From positions 62,551,674 to 62,615,673 of the forward strand of contig NC_092350.1 of assembly GCF_963676685.1 (NCBI RefSeq): a stretch of 64,000 nt of DNA, read 5' to 3'. The notes under the pieces are model-generated. The model saw only the letters and a list, made by a program, of their open reading frames with translations, had not been told where the DNA came from and searched no databases. Every line of letters begins with the position of its first letter. The first letter of the stretch is position 1. Position numbers and translations under genes: made by a program. The stretch comes from Mytilus edulis (Eukaryota; Mollusca; Bivalvia; Mytilida; Mytilidae). Positions 48,403 to 61,100 of this stretch are shown one piece after another.

Positions 48403-49117
48403 TTTTAGTTTTCAGACACCTGTCACCAAACCGGAAGTTTGCGTGTTATTTTGAGTGCTGAATATATGCGAAACAGTTATGATAAAATACTGAGAAAAGA
48501 ATCGATACAAGTGTTTTAAATAAAAAGAAAAAAATATTTGGCAAGATTTTCAAATCAAAAGTTAAATTGTATAAAAGTATGAAATAAATCAACAGTAAAG
48601 TCTCGTGACAATTTACATCTGATTTGCATATACGAGACTTGTGTTTCAATATAGTCCTAGTACAAAAGCACATTTCGGCTTACTGATAACTGAAACAAAG
48701 CTTTAATTTCGGTTTCATAGTTCAAAAACATTTGTACAATTAATTTATCCTATTACGTTGATTTTTTTCATAATGCATAGTGAATTTCATTCAGAAACTG
48801 CGTAGGAATTCATTTTGATGTCATCAAGTTATGCGGCTGGCATCAATGTATCCGAAATCATGTCAAATTATGCAGGTGTGATAATTCCAAAATACAGCTT
48901 GGAACGTTTCATACAGTTCGATTATGAAGACGGACAGGGTCCAGGTTATCGAAATGAGTTGTTCAATAGTTAAATTTTCACTTTAGAATATTTAAAAATG
49001 TGTACCGAACATGTCAGATGATGATTTAGCATTGTTTTGATATTTTACAGAACATTTTGGAAGATTCTTAAAATTATAAAGTTTTGAAACTTTTCAATAA
49101 CAACAACTTCAAGAAAT
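48403..49117. promoter_or_regulatory. Shared intergenic promoter region between TMED5-like and BRD10-like genes
   Basis: The two genes are divergent with 715 bp between their start codons, and no repeat family found elsewhere in the window interrupts the gap. A bidirectional promoter is the simplest reading. No TATA box, initiator or CpG-rich core could be assigned with confidence, and the transcription starts are unknown. Confidence 0.5.
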
Positions 49118-52100
49118 ATGTCGTTTTATGATTCAAGAGTTAATATTAATGACGCAGAAGAAATATCTATGTCTTATTTCACGTTCGAAGACGGGGAGAT
49201 CTTTGGTGACAGTTTGACAGAACCCACAGCTGATGCAGAAACACCGGACCTGGAGGCGGAGCCTGATGGATGTGACCAACAGAGCACGGATGACCACACC
49301 TACAATCAAGCACCCCTCAGTTATGAGCTTCAGCAGGGTCTTAGACTTCTTAAAGAATTAATGTCAGATTCAAACAAATCTGTCAACTGGCACTTTCTTG
49401 AGCCTGTTGATGACAGTCACCCAGAAACAGCTGATTATTATGGAAAAATTAAAAAGCCTATCTGGCTGGGAAAAAGTTAGTAAAGTTGAAAGTCTCAACT
49501 AAATAATAATTTTCACATTCTTCGGCCATTGTGACCACACTCACTTAAATATTAGAAATTGTATTTGTATCAGGTCCTTCAAACCTTAAACCAATCTGGA
49601 CGATCTTGTAAGATGGTCTGAGCTGAAGTTGATGGCCCAGGGGCGAATTCAGACGGGTGTGTGGCAAGTATGCGCTACCCCTTCTAATGTGCAAAGCTTG
49701 AGTTATCCTCAGTTTAGAATAGAAAAGGATATTTCAATAATTTAATCTAAAAAAATCACTCTGCCACCATCCCCCTCTGCCACCCCCTTCTTCTCTGCAC
49801 CCTACTCCCATCCCAATCCAACTCAAATCCTGGATCCCCTGTCCCATAATAAGATAATGAATAATAGTTAAAATTCAGGGATTGTTGTACAGGGTTCAAC
49901 TCAAGGTTTTTGCACATGAAAATTTATATAAACATGATAAAATTCACTTATAAACAAGGAAACAATTTAGGAAAAAAACAACTATGTTCAATGACAGCAG
50001 GTCAAAATGTCAAATGAGTATTGACAGCAACAGATTTTAACACAATTAAATATTAATGTTACATGTACATTTGTTGCAATACATTACATACAATGACATA
50101 GTATTTCGTGAAATAAACATAGTTATTTCACTCCACTAACATCATCCAACAATTGGCGTTGTCAAGACGCAGATAACCTAAGATCAATACAAATTGTGAA
50201 TGCGTAGAAAAAAATATTGTTTCTTACATTTTCTACTTCCATAAAAGAGCCATTTCATGATTTGCCAATGTAATAAAAAGAATAACTAATTAAAGAATTC
50301 AAATGTCGACAAATATTCAACTCATGACTGAACAACACTGATAGTTTTCCCATGAGATACACACATTTGTGAATGAATGTTTGTATGGCCACTCGTTGAA
50401 TATTTTTTCTGTGTTTTAATTCTTTGATTACTTATTCCATATATATACACACTATAGTCAGCTGCTAGAGTCCTGGATATGAAAAAAATGTACAACAACA
50501 GTGGTGTATCTAGGTGGTTCCCTCTTTTTATTTATGACCAATGCATTTGAATGGGGACATATAGTCGGAACCCCCTTTATCCTGGGTTAGGAACACCCCT
50601 TTCATAAATGGCTGGATCTGCCCCTGAACTATTCAATGTGTGGCTATGTTTAGGCCAAATAAAAAAATATACATATGGTTCCAGTTACCAGACCGACTCT
50701 ACATGCCCTAATTTAAACCCCTGACCCTAGAACTTTTTTTTTCATTTCTGAAAAAATAGATTTTCAAACCATCAAATTTGAGTATTGTGAATTAAAATAA
50801 TTAAATTCATAGATACCTGTCATCTGTTATGACTATAAAAATGCAAGAATTAATAACAGTGCAACAAAATTCACTAAAAACGTAACATGACATTATTTTT
50901 CAACCAAACATACATGTACGTAAAATGATGAACTTCCGGTAATGGCGTGTACAATACCAAAAACAATTTCGGTAAACACAATATTTTTCCAGAGTCTGAC
51001 AATCCAAAATCAAAATTTTTGAAAAGTATGTAACTGGAACCACACATATATTTTTATTTGGCCTTGTTACAAAAAATGTAGTATACAACTGTATTTGCAA
51101 ATAAACTATTTCAATTTTGACAAACTAAAATAGTATACTTTTCTTTGTTTTTTTATGGGAGATAACTATTGAGTTCAGACTGTTCTTGGAAAGTTGTCAG
51201 AGTTGTCTCCCATTGAATGTCTATTATAACTTTTTGTGCAGTATGAGGAACAAATGTAGGAGTTGTACTGATTAATTTGGGAAAGATATACTAAAATATT
51301 GTTACTGTGTTTAAACAAGTAATACCTAATTAATATTCTTACTTGTATACTTGTAGCAGAATAATTAATGTCAGTATAAGTACAAATTTAATTGAATTTG
51401 TCTTTTTCAGTGAAAGAAAAGTTTGACAACAGAGAGTATGGATCTATTACTCAGTTTGTTGGAGACTTTCGTCAGATGTTGGAAAACTGTTACAGATTCA
51501 ATGGACCAGATCATTTTGTCTCTAAAAGGGCACAGAAGCTAGAAACGATGATGGAACAGAAATTAAATTTGTTGTCTCGGTAATATATTTAATGATAAAG
51601 TCTGCTATGTGTCTTGTGTTTATTTAGTTGCAATACAATGTAAGAATTTTTTCTGGAAATTTATATCTAAAACCTAAAAACAATATATTTAAAAAGTTTT
51701 ATCAAATTTTGATCTTTAACTACATAAAATTAAGAATAGAAATGGGTAATGTGTCAAAGCGACAACAACCTGACCATAGAGCAGACAACAGCCGAAGGTC
51801 ACCAATGGGTATTCAATGTAGCGAGAAACTCCCGCACCCGGAGGTGTCCTTCAGCTGGCCCCTAAACAAATATGTATACCATGTATACTAGTTCAGTGAT
51901 AATGGACGTCATACTAAACTCCGAATTATACAAAAAAAACTTTAAATTAAAAATCATACAACACTAACACATGACTAACAAAGGCAAGAGGCTCCTAACT
52001 TGGGACAGGCGCAAAATTGTTGCGGTGTTAAACATGTCTTTTGAGATCTCAACCCTCCCCCTATAGTCAGTCAATGTAGAAAAAACAAATGCACAACAAT

Positions 52101-55100
52101 ACGCACAGTAAAACTCAGTTTAAGAGAAGTCAGAGTCTGATGTCAGAATATGAATCAAAAGAAAATTAACAAAATGACAGTGATATATATAAATAACAAA
52201 TGACTACTAGCAGTTACTGACATGCCAGCTCCAGATCTCAATTAAACTGATTGAAAGATTATGTCTTTTCATCATATGAATATTAGGCACAATCCCTCCT
52301 GTTAGGGGTTTAGTATTATACCATCATGAAATATATGAGCAGAACATAACCCGTGTCATGCCAACAACTGGTTTTAGAATAAATGTGTTTAATTCAGATG
52401 CAAAGACCCTATAAGTGAATCAATATTAAAGCCAAAATATGCAATCTTTAATGACCAGATAACAGTATCGTAACTATATCCATTCTTAATAAGCCGTTGA
52501 AAGGTTTTGGTAGCATACATACATATATGTTTGTTAAATTGAGAATGGAAACTGGAATTTGTCAAAGAGACAACAACCCAACCAAAGAGAAGAAACCAGT
52601 GCTAGGCTACGTATGGGTCCGGAACACAGTGAGAAAATTCAGCAGCCAGACACGCTGCTTCAGCTGGCCCCTTTACCAAATTTTACTATAGATACTTCAC
52701 ATAAAATGGATGTCACACTAAAATCTGAAACATACAATGAACTGAAATTAAAAAAAAGACTATTAAACAATGGACAAAGGTGTCTTGGGACAGGTTAAAA
52801 AAGTGGCGGGATTAAACATGTTATGTGATCTCAACCCTCTTACTATATATATCTAGCCAATGAAGAACAAAGAAATCACAAGACAATACACATAGTAAGA
52901 CCAAAAAGTATTTAAAGTCACATTCTCTTTTATTTTTCCAGAGACCTAAGAGAGAAAACGAGTATTTCTGCTACTTCTGGACAATTACAAGATGATTCAT
53001 TCCCAATGATACCAGGTTTGTATTGAAAATACCAGATTAAAAAAACAGGGATAATTTAGGGACGACATCAGAAGTTCAATGAAGGATAAAAAACTTAATT
53101 CAAATAGTTTTTTCACTGACCCCCCTACCCCTCTATTAACTTAGTTTGGGAAAAATTGATTGACCCATATGGATACAAATGTATATGTAAAAATTAAGTT
53201 TTTATCTTACATTGATCTTTTGATGTCGTCCCTTAAGATATGAGGATTGCACACTGACTATGCATCCATAAGGGTCAGTAGTGAACTGTTGAACAAATTT
53301 ATCTCGCATCAGATTTCATGTCAACTGTCAAGTTTCGTATAAGTTGTTTGATTTAAACATTGAAATACAATACTGGGATCTCCATGGCCTGTTTAATGAT
53401 GGCGCCCAGCAATCGTTCAAATATCTGGCGCCATTGTCAAATGAACGGCGCCATCGTTAAATTGTCTTCCACCATGGTTCAAAACTATCATCATTTTTTA
53501 AGCCTGACACCTTTTTTTTTTAATAGCAATTATAATTAAATGCATGTAATTGCGTAACCCTTAGGCTTTTTTATATTATGATCCAATACAGTTCTAATGC
53601 CTGAGGGATATCTGGATTAAGATTGCTAATCACTTGTACCTAAGCTTGTACAGGTAGATCAACAAACCAGACAGGAGAATACTATCTGAAGATATATGAT
53701 TAATTTACCGAATTATTCAACTAAATTTCAGCAAATACTTATGATGATTTAGATTAAATGAGTAAATTAATAATCCAGTTACAAAGAAAACAGTTTATGA
53801 GCCTTTAAGAAGTCAAACACATGCTTTTATTTTGACTTACACAATCAGCATCCCCCTTTTTAAGAAGTTCAAAATAAGACATAACACAGTTATATTATTT
53901 TATCGCAAATAACTCGAGTACTGCTGTAACGATAATATAGAAATACTTCAAAAGTTATAAAGTAAAAACTTAAATATTTACTGTGAAGAAATATTTTATT
54001 GTAATTTCCGAATTCAATCCGTAGTTTACATCTGCGTTTCCGGTTTGTATTCAGACTCAAAAAATGCATGTTGCATAGCATCAATTTGCTAGATAATGTC
54101 ATTAAAAAACCTTTTCATTTGTCAATGTTTGTTTTACAAATATCTTAAACCTTTTACATAACCCGTACAAATTGTTTTGTTGTTGCTGCTGTAATGGGTT
54201 TATGACTTAAGTTCTGAATTTGACGGTGTCTGTGAAAAGTAAGCTCCACATGATTTTTAACCCCCATAACAATTACCAAAAATAGCAAAAAATCTACATG
54301 GGGACTCTGAAGGCTTAGCATTTGAATTAGGGATGAAATACTATCAATCACGCTATACTGTACATCTTAGACACATTTTGTGATTGTGAAAGTTCCTCCA
54401 TTGTTCAATTTTCATCCATGGAGATCCCTGTAATATAAATAGCAGTAGACGTGATATGACTTCTAGATATCTAATTTACTTATCTACTTCAGACTCATAG
54501 TCGGTCAAAAATCAAAAATTTAACCCTAGGTGCATAAATGAGCACTAGTTGATGACCTGATTTTTATGTCCCAGCGGTAGTGATGGGGGCATTAAGTTTT
54601 ACCCTTGTCTGTACGTCTCAAAAATGGGTTTCGTTTCTTTAACTTTAGTTTGCTTCAACAAAATGTTTTGAAACTTATACACAATGCTTATTACCAAAAA
54701 ACACAGGTCAAGTTTGGAATTTTATAGCATCACTTTTATGATTCTAGAGTTATGCCCCTTTACAAATGGAAAAATTTCTCAATTTTTTATTTTGGATCTC
54801 TAACTTAAGTTTGTCTCAACCAAATGATATGATACTTTTACACAATGCTTATTACCACAAAACACAGATCAATTTGAATTTTGGTGGTGTCACTTTTACC
54901 ATTCAAGAGTTATATGCCCCTTTACAAATTGAAATATTGCTGAATGTTTTCTTTTTAGCTCACCTGGCCTAAAAGGCCATGTGAGCTTTTCTCATTACTT
55001 GGCGGTCGTCGTCTGTCGTCGTTAACAATTTTTCAAACATCTTCTCCTCTGAAACTACTGAATGGATTTGAATGAAACTTAAAATGATTGTTCCTTAGAT

Positions 55101-58100
55101 TATCCTGCACAAAGTGTGTGCTTCGATTTTTGATCCGTCAAAAAACATGGCCGCCCTTACTTAAAATAGAACATAGGGGTCAAATGCAGTTTTTGGCTTA
55201 TATCTCAAAAACGGAAGCATTTAGAGCAAATCTGACATGGGGTAAAAATGTTCATTAGGTCAAGATCTATCAGCCCAGAAATTTTCAGATGAATCAAACA
55301 AACCATTGTTGGGTTGCTGCCACTTAATTGGTAATTTTAAGGAAATTTTGCAGTTTTTGGTCATTATATTGAATATCATTATAGATGAAGATAAACTGTA
55401 AACAGCAAAAATGATCAGCAAAGTAAGATCTACAAATAGGTTAATATGACCAAAATTGTCAATTGACCCCTTAAGGGGTAAATGTCCTTTAATGACAATT
55501 TTTCACAATTTGTTCATCATATTTGCTAACTTTAAAAAATCTTCTCCTCTGAAACTACTGAATGGATTTGGATGAAACTTAGCATGATAGTTCCTTAGAT
55601 TATCCTGCACAAAGTGTGTGCTTCGATTTTTGATCCGTCAAAAAACATGGCCGCCCTTACTTTAAATAGAACATAGGGGTCAAATGCAGTTTTTGGCTTA
55701 TATCTCAAAAACGAAAGCATTTAGAGCAAATCTGACATGGGGTAAAAATGTTCATTAGGTCAAGATTTATCAGCCCTGAAATTTTCAGACGAATCAAACA
55801 AACCATTGTTGGGTTGCTGCCACTTAATTGGTAATTTTAAGGAAATTTTGCAGTTTTTGGTCATTATCTTGAATATCATTATAGATAAAGATAAACTGTA
55901 AACAGCAAAAATGATCAGCAAAGTAAGATCTGCAAATAGGTTAATATGACCAAAATTGTCAATTGACCCCTTAAGGGGTAAATGTCCTTTAATGACAATT
56001 TTTCACAATTTGTTCATCATATTTGCTAACTTTAAAAAATCTTCTCCTCTGAAACTACTGAATGGATTTGGATGAAACTTAGCATGATAGTTCCTTAGAT
56101 TATCCTGCACAAAGTGTGTGCTTCGATTTTTGATCCGTCAAAAAACATGGCCGCCCTTACTTTAAATAGAACATAGGGGTAAGTTTTTGAGTTTTGGTCT
56201 GTTTTTCTTATACTATATGCAATAGGTCTACTAAAATTGGTGTATAGAATGATTGTAAGGTGTACATGTCTAGCTGACAGGTGTCATCTAACCTTGACCT
56301 CATTTTCATAATTCAGTGCGACTGTGGTCAAAGTTAACTTTTTTAGTTTTGGTCTATTTTTTTAATACTTTATGCATTAGGTCAACTATATTTGGTGTAT
56401 GAAAATATTTTATGATCTATATGTCGGTTACGCAGGTTTTATTTGAACTTGACCTCATTTTCACAGTCCATTGCTAAGTTTTAAGTGTTTGTGTTTTGGT
56501 CTCATTTTCTTTATTTATAAACAGTAAGTCATATATATTTGTAATATTGAAGAATTGTTAGCTGTACATGTTTGCCTGGCATGGTTCAATATGTTCAATA
56601 AGGCATTGTTTACCAGGTGAGCGATTCAGGCTCTTGAGAGCCTCTTGTCTGTTCTCTTACTAATTTTCTTCAACCACATTTTATGTAACTTATACACAAT
56701 GCTCTTTACCCCAAAAAAAAGGTAAGGTTTGAATTTTTGTGACGTCACTTTACATTTCAAGAGTTATGCCCCTTTACAAATTGAAAAATTGCTGAATTAT
56801 TCATTTCTGTTCTCTAACTTTCCGTAATGAAATGCTTACTACCACAAAACTTTGGCAGTGTCACTTTTACAGTTCTTAAGTAATGTCCCTTTATAACGTT
56901 AGTCATTAATTGCTGGGGGATCATCTGTGTCCCTTAGAACACATTTCCCATTTATCTATCATTGACAGAATTTAATAGTGATGCTTATGTAATGAAACAA
57001 CACTTTTTTGGCTGATCTTAATGGAAAAGTGATTGTGATTTGATTTGATTTTTGGTGTTTTAACTCCGTTTTTAAGCACTGTATTTGGGCTATTTTTGTG
57101 GGGGCCAGTTTTTATTGGTGGAGGAGGCAGAAAACCACTAACCTTCCATGGGAAAACTGACAATCCTAGTCCATTAATATTTGAGTCAAGTGCACCCGCA
57201 CTAGGCGAGTTTGAACTGACTAGTGATTACAGCTGTAACTACTTAGGCCAATCGGCTATAGAACCCCCTTCTCCCCCCCCCCAAAAAAAAAAGAGATTGT
57301 GAAGCCTTTAAAACAGAGTGAAAGCACCTATATCACTGCTATAAGAAAATCAATTCAGATAGCATCACATTCAAGAAATATAGTATCACATTACCATGAT
57401 GATAAAAAAAGCCTAGGGAGAACACTGACAAAATAACTTGAATCATGCAGCCATGGTTATATTATGGAAATGGTTTTGAAAATATATATAATTTAAAGCT
57501 GTTGACACTTTACCACATTGACTAATCATGCTAATGGCCATGTATGTACATCTTAATAGTAATATTTTTGTTTATCACTTTTAACAAATACATGATTCAT
57601 GTCTTTTAAGGTATGAGAAGAAGAGCAAGGGCTGTCATCCCACATGATTCCACGGCTTTGTTAAATCAGCTCAGAGTAGAGGAACTTCAAAAGGGAAGAG
57701 ATGCCAGAAAAAAACAGATGTTAGACAGAAAGGCTGTCTTGGAATCTCATATTCAGGGTATGATGGAATGGGAGGACAAGTTGATGGAAGGTCAAAGGGA
57801 AAATGTCAAGGCCATGTGGGAGGTAATTTAAACTATTTTGTAGGTGTTAGAATGATTGGTTTATGGGTAGGTTCCAATTAAACAATCATGACTTAAACTA
57901 TGAGGGATTTGTTGCAACTATTCTGTATACAATTTAAGGGTGTGATTTGGAAATAGCTTCAAACTTAACAGTGAAATTGAAAATAGAAAAAGGGAATGAG
58001 TCAAAGAGACAACAATCCTACCAAATAGCAGAAAACAGCAAAAGGCTACCATTCAATACAGTGAGATGAAGGCTTCAGCTGGCCCCTTAAAAAAATGTAA

Positions 58101-61100
58101 ACTAATTCAGCGAAAAAACGGATTAACTTTACTCCAAAACATATAAATGAACCAAAATTTAAGAAGCATACAAGAATATTAAAGGCCAGAGGTTTCTGGC
58201 TTGGGACAGTCACTAAAATGCAGCATGGTTAAACTTTGTTTTGTGAGATATCAATCCTGCCCTATATCTCTAGCCATTGTGTAATAAAAACACACACTGC
58301 CATACACTAGGTAAAACTGAGTTTTATAGAAGTCAGTGTCAGATTTTAGTTAATGTAAAAGAAGAAACATAGCAAAATGACAATGATGAACATAAAATAA
58401 CAAAGGGCAACTATCATTTACTGACATGGCAGCTTAGGAACTCAATTAGACTCCATGAAAGTTTGAGGATTATCCGAAATTTTTAGAATAAGCATTGATT
58501 TTTTTAGCCTTTGACTTTCCCGTTTGTCTCTTCATTGTTTTGAAAAGCGTGATTTTTTTTGCTCAGAAAGGTTTGGCTTTCCAAGCTTTTGATCTCTGGT
58601 GTACCTACATGACCTAATGAACATTAATTTAAAAAAGACATGTGTCATGTACACCCATGAAAATCATATGATTTTTTTTTAACCAATTAGATGGAGTACA
58701 TTATCTAAATAACAATTACATATTCTAAATATTTGCAGTTGCCATCCATAGGATTGTTGTTATTCCTTTGTCATTATCCACTTAACATTGGAGAAGTTGC
58801 ACAGTTTGAGCTCGAGAGGTGTTTGTTCATGCCGAGGGAAAGCTCCACTCTACAGAGAGTGATGACCACTTTACTGAGTACTCCATTCCAAAGACACAAG
58901 TACGGTTATAGAAATTATTTCTCTTAATTTTGTGCTATTTTCGCATTTGTTGTTTGTTTAGAAATAAATTTCTCATCATTTGTGAAACATATGTTCTCTG
59001 CAATCTTTTTATTGAAATTTGATTATGACGTAAAATGTTCTAGGTTTCTTCTGAATTGTTTGATGTGATGTCATGAAAAAAGGTGATCATGTCTTAATCT
59101 TTCATATACATGATATAAAGAACACAACTTTCTGTCAAACTTTGAAAAGGAAAGACAAAAATCATTAGAGAAACAGATTCCACCACTAAAATTTGTTTAT
59201 CAGGATATTTCTCCAACAAATTTAAATTTTAAATATTTCAAAAGCTCAGCAAGCCACAGGGTTTAAATATTAAAAATTAACTGTCTCTAGAAGAGAAATA
59301 TTGTAACACACTTGTTGCAGTGATGGGATCTTTATAACCCCATTGACTTCTTCCTAATCAAGGGTAATGTATAGTTTAATATGTAATCAATGGAAAGAAG
59401 ACTTTCTTTACAATTACCTATTGCATCTAGTGTGTAGGTAAAGGTAATATCTTTGGTTGGCTTGCTTGCTAGCTGAACCATGAAGTCATTATTAGGTCAT
59501 GTATACTACCCTTCTTTCCAGTCAGCCTAATCCTACAGACAGATAGATAGGTTATCTGTGGGACTAGTCTACTCTTAAAGGAGGGTAGTTTACCTAACAT
59601 AATAATGACTTCACAGTTTCTGCTCGAAAGCCAACTAACCAAAGATATACCTTTCATACACACACAATGTAATCAACTGTAAAACAAATCATTTAAGAAA
59701 ATTATTTATTTACACAAATTTGCTATGATTAGAAGAGGAATTAAGATTTTTATTTGACATGGTCTAAAGACATTTATTTCAGATTTATTAAGAACATTTT
59801 GTGTACCTAATAATGGCACTAATTAATTTGAATTGGATTTTTTTCTTATTCAGGTTAGACAGAACTGGTATAATGCCATACAGGGTGTGGAATGAAAAGT
59901 TACGGGACAGAATGGCACTATGGTTTAAACTTCTCAAAGACTCACAAGATCTTTATAAAGTATATATATGTCATTTTGTTCTTTTGTGGATAGTTGTCTC
60001 ATTGGCAATCATACCACATCTTCTTTTTTATATATAGGATAACTTGAATTTACAGTTTATTTTTCATCAGACAAGCTGTTGGGCCAGATACCTGTCTTTC
60101 CTAGCAGACATTATTTCTTCAATTGCATTTTGACATTTTTAGTACTAAAGTGTGATTTCAAATGTAGTTATTTAAATGCAAAATCATACTTGTAAGTTAT
60201 AGTGTAAAAAATCTGAACATACCATATGAAGGAATAATCCAGAAAAAAAGAGGTCTCAGTGGCTGAGTCAAACTACTGTTCCACTAGCCTAGTAACACTG
60301 AGATTGTGAATTTGAATCCTGCAAGGGGCAAGTGCATCAACTCCATTCTTAATTGTCAATTTTCCTACCGAGGCTCATGGTTCTCTCTTGACACTCTGGC
60401 TTCTTCCCCCAATAAAACTGAAATAGCACAATAGTGTTTACAGTGGCGTTAAACATAAATTAATCGTTTAAAAAAAAATGTAGTTTCTGCAGTTTATTAG
60501 ATTTTGTAGGAATTAAAAATATATATGTACTGGTCTACTTATAAGTAAGTACAAAAGTGAAAAACACAAAGTACGATAAACGGAAGTATTCAGGAGATTG
60601 CATTAAATCTTTCACATTTTATAGTAGATACTTGCTTGGCAATTATAGTGAAATCCCCTCAGAGAATATGTGATCCACAAAAAAAGTAATGTGTACTTTT
60701 GTGAGGCCCCTCATGGGGCAATCCAAGTAATAACATAATCACAAATCTTTATGCCAATATAATCACGTAATCATCAGTTGTCTTCCTCAACAAGATAATC
60801 AAATAATCAAAAATACAGTCCAAGATTAAACATGTTTAATAACAAATAATCACGTAATCAAACACCCCATGAGAGGGTGCATTTACATCAAACTCACGGT
60901 GAACTTTGTAGCTTGCATTGATTGTTGCAGAATCAAACAAAACATGAAGAAATACACTTACAAGAAGCATCATTGATATACACACTATACATCAGGAGTA
61001 TATATTAACTTGTACCAATAAAAAAAACAAGAAAGAAAGAAAGAGAAATTGAAACATAGTTGTGTTTTATTTTCATTTTTAATACATTTTAGGTAGCTGA

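Noticed and set aside
49640-50640. GGGCGAATTCAGACGGG and GGATCTGCCCCTG sequences resembling ends of DNA transposons, also near 34145-34330
   Set aside because: They look like decayed transposon ends but no paired inverted end or coding remnant could be identified.
57245-57300. Poly-C followed by poly-A tract near 57260-57290 as a possible retrocopy tail
   Set aside because: It has no associated coding sequence or target duplication and adjoins a SINE on the opposite strand; simple low-complexity sequence is enough to explain it.
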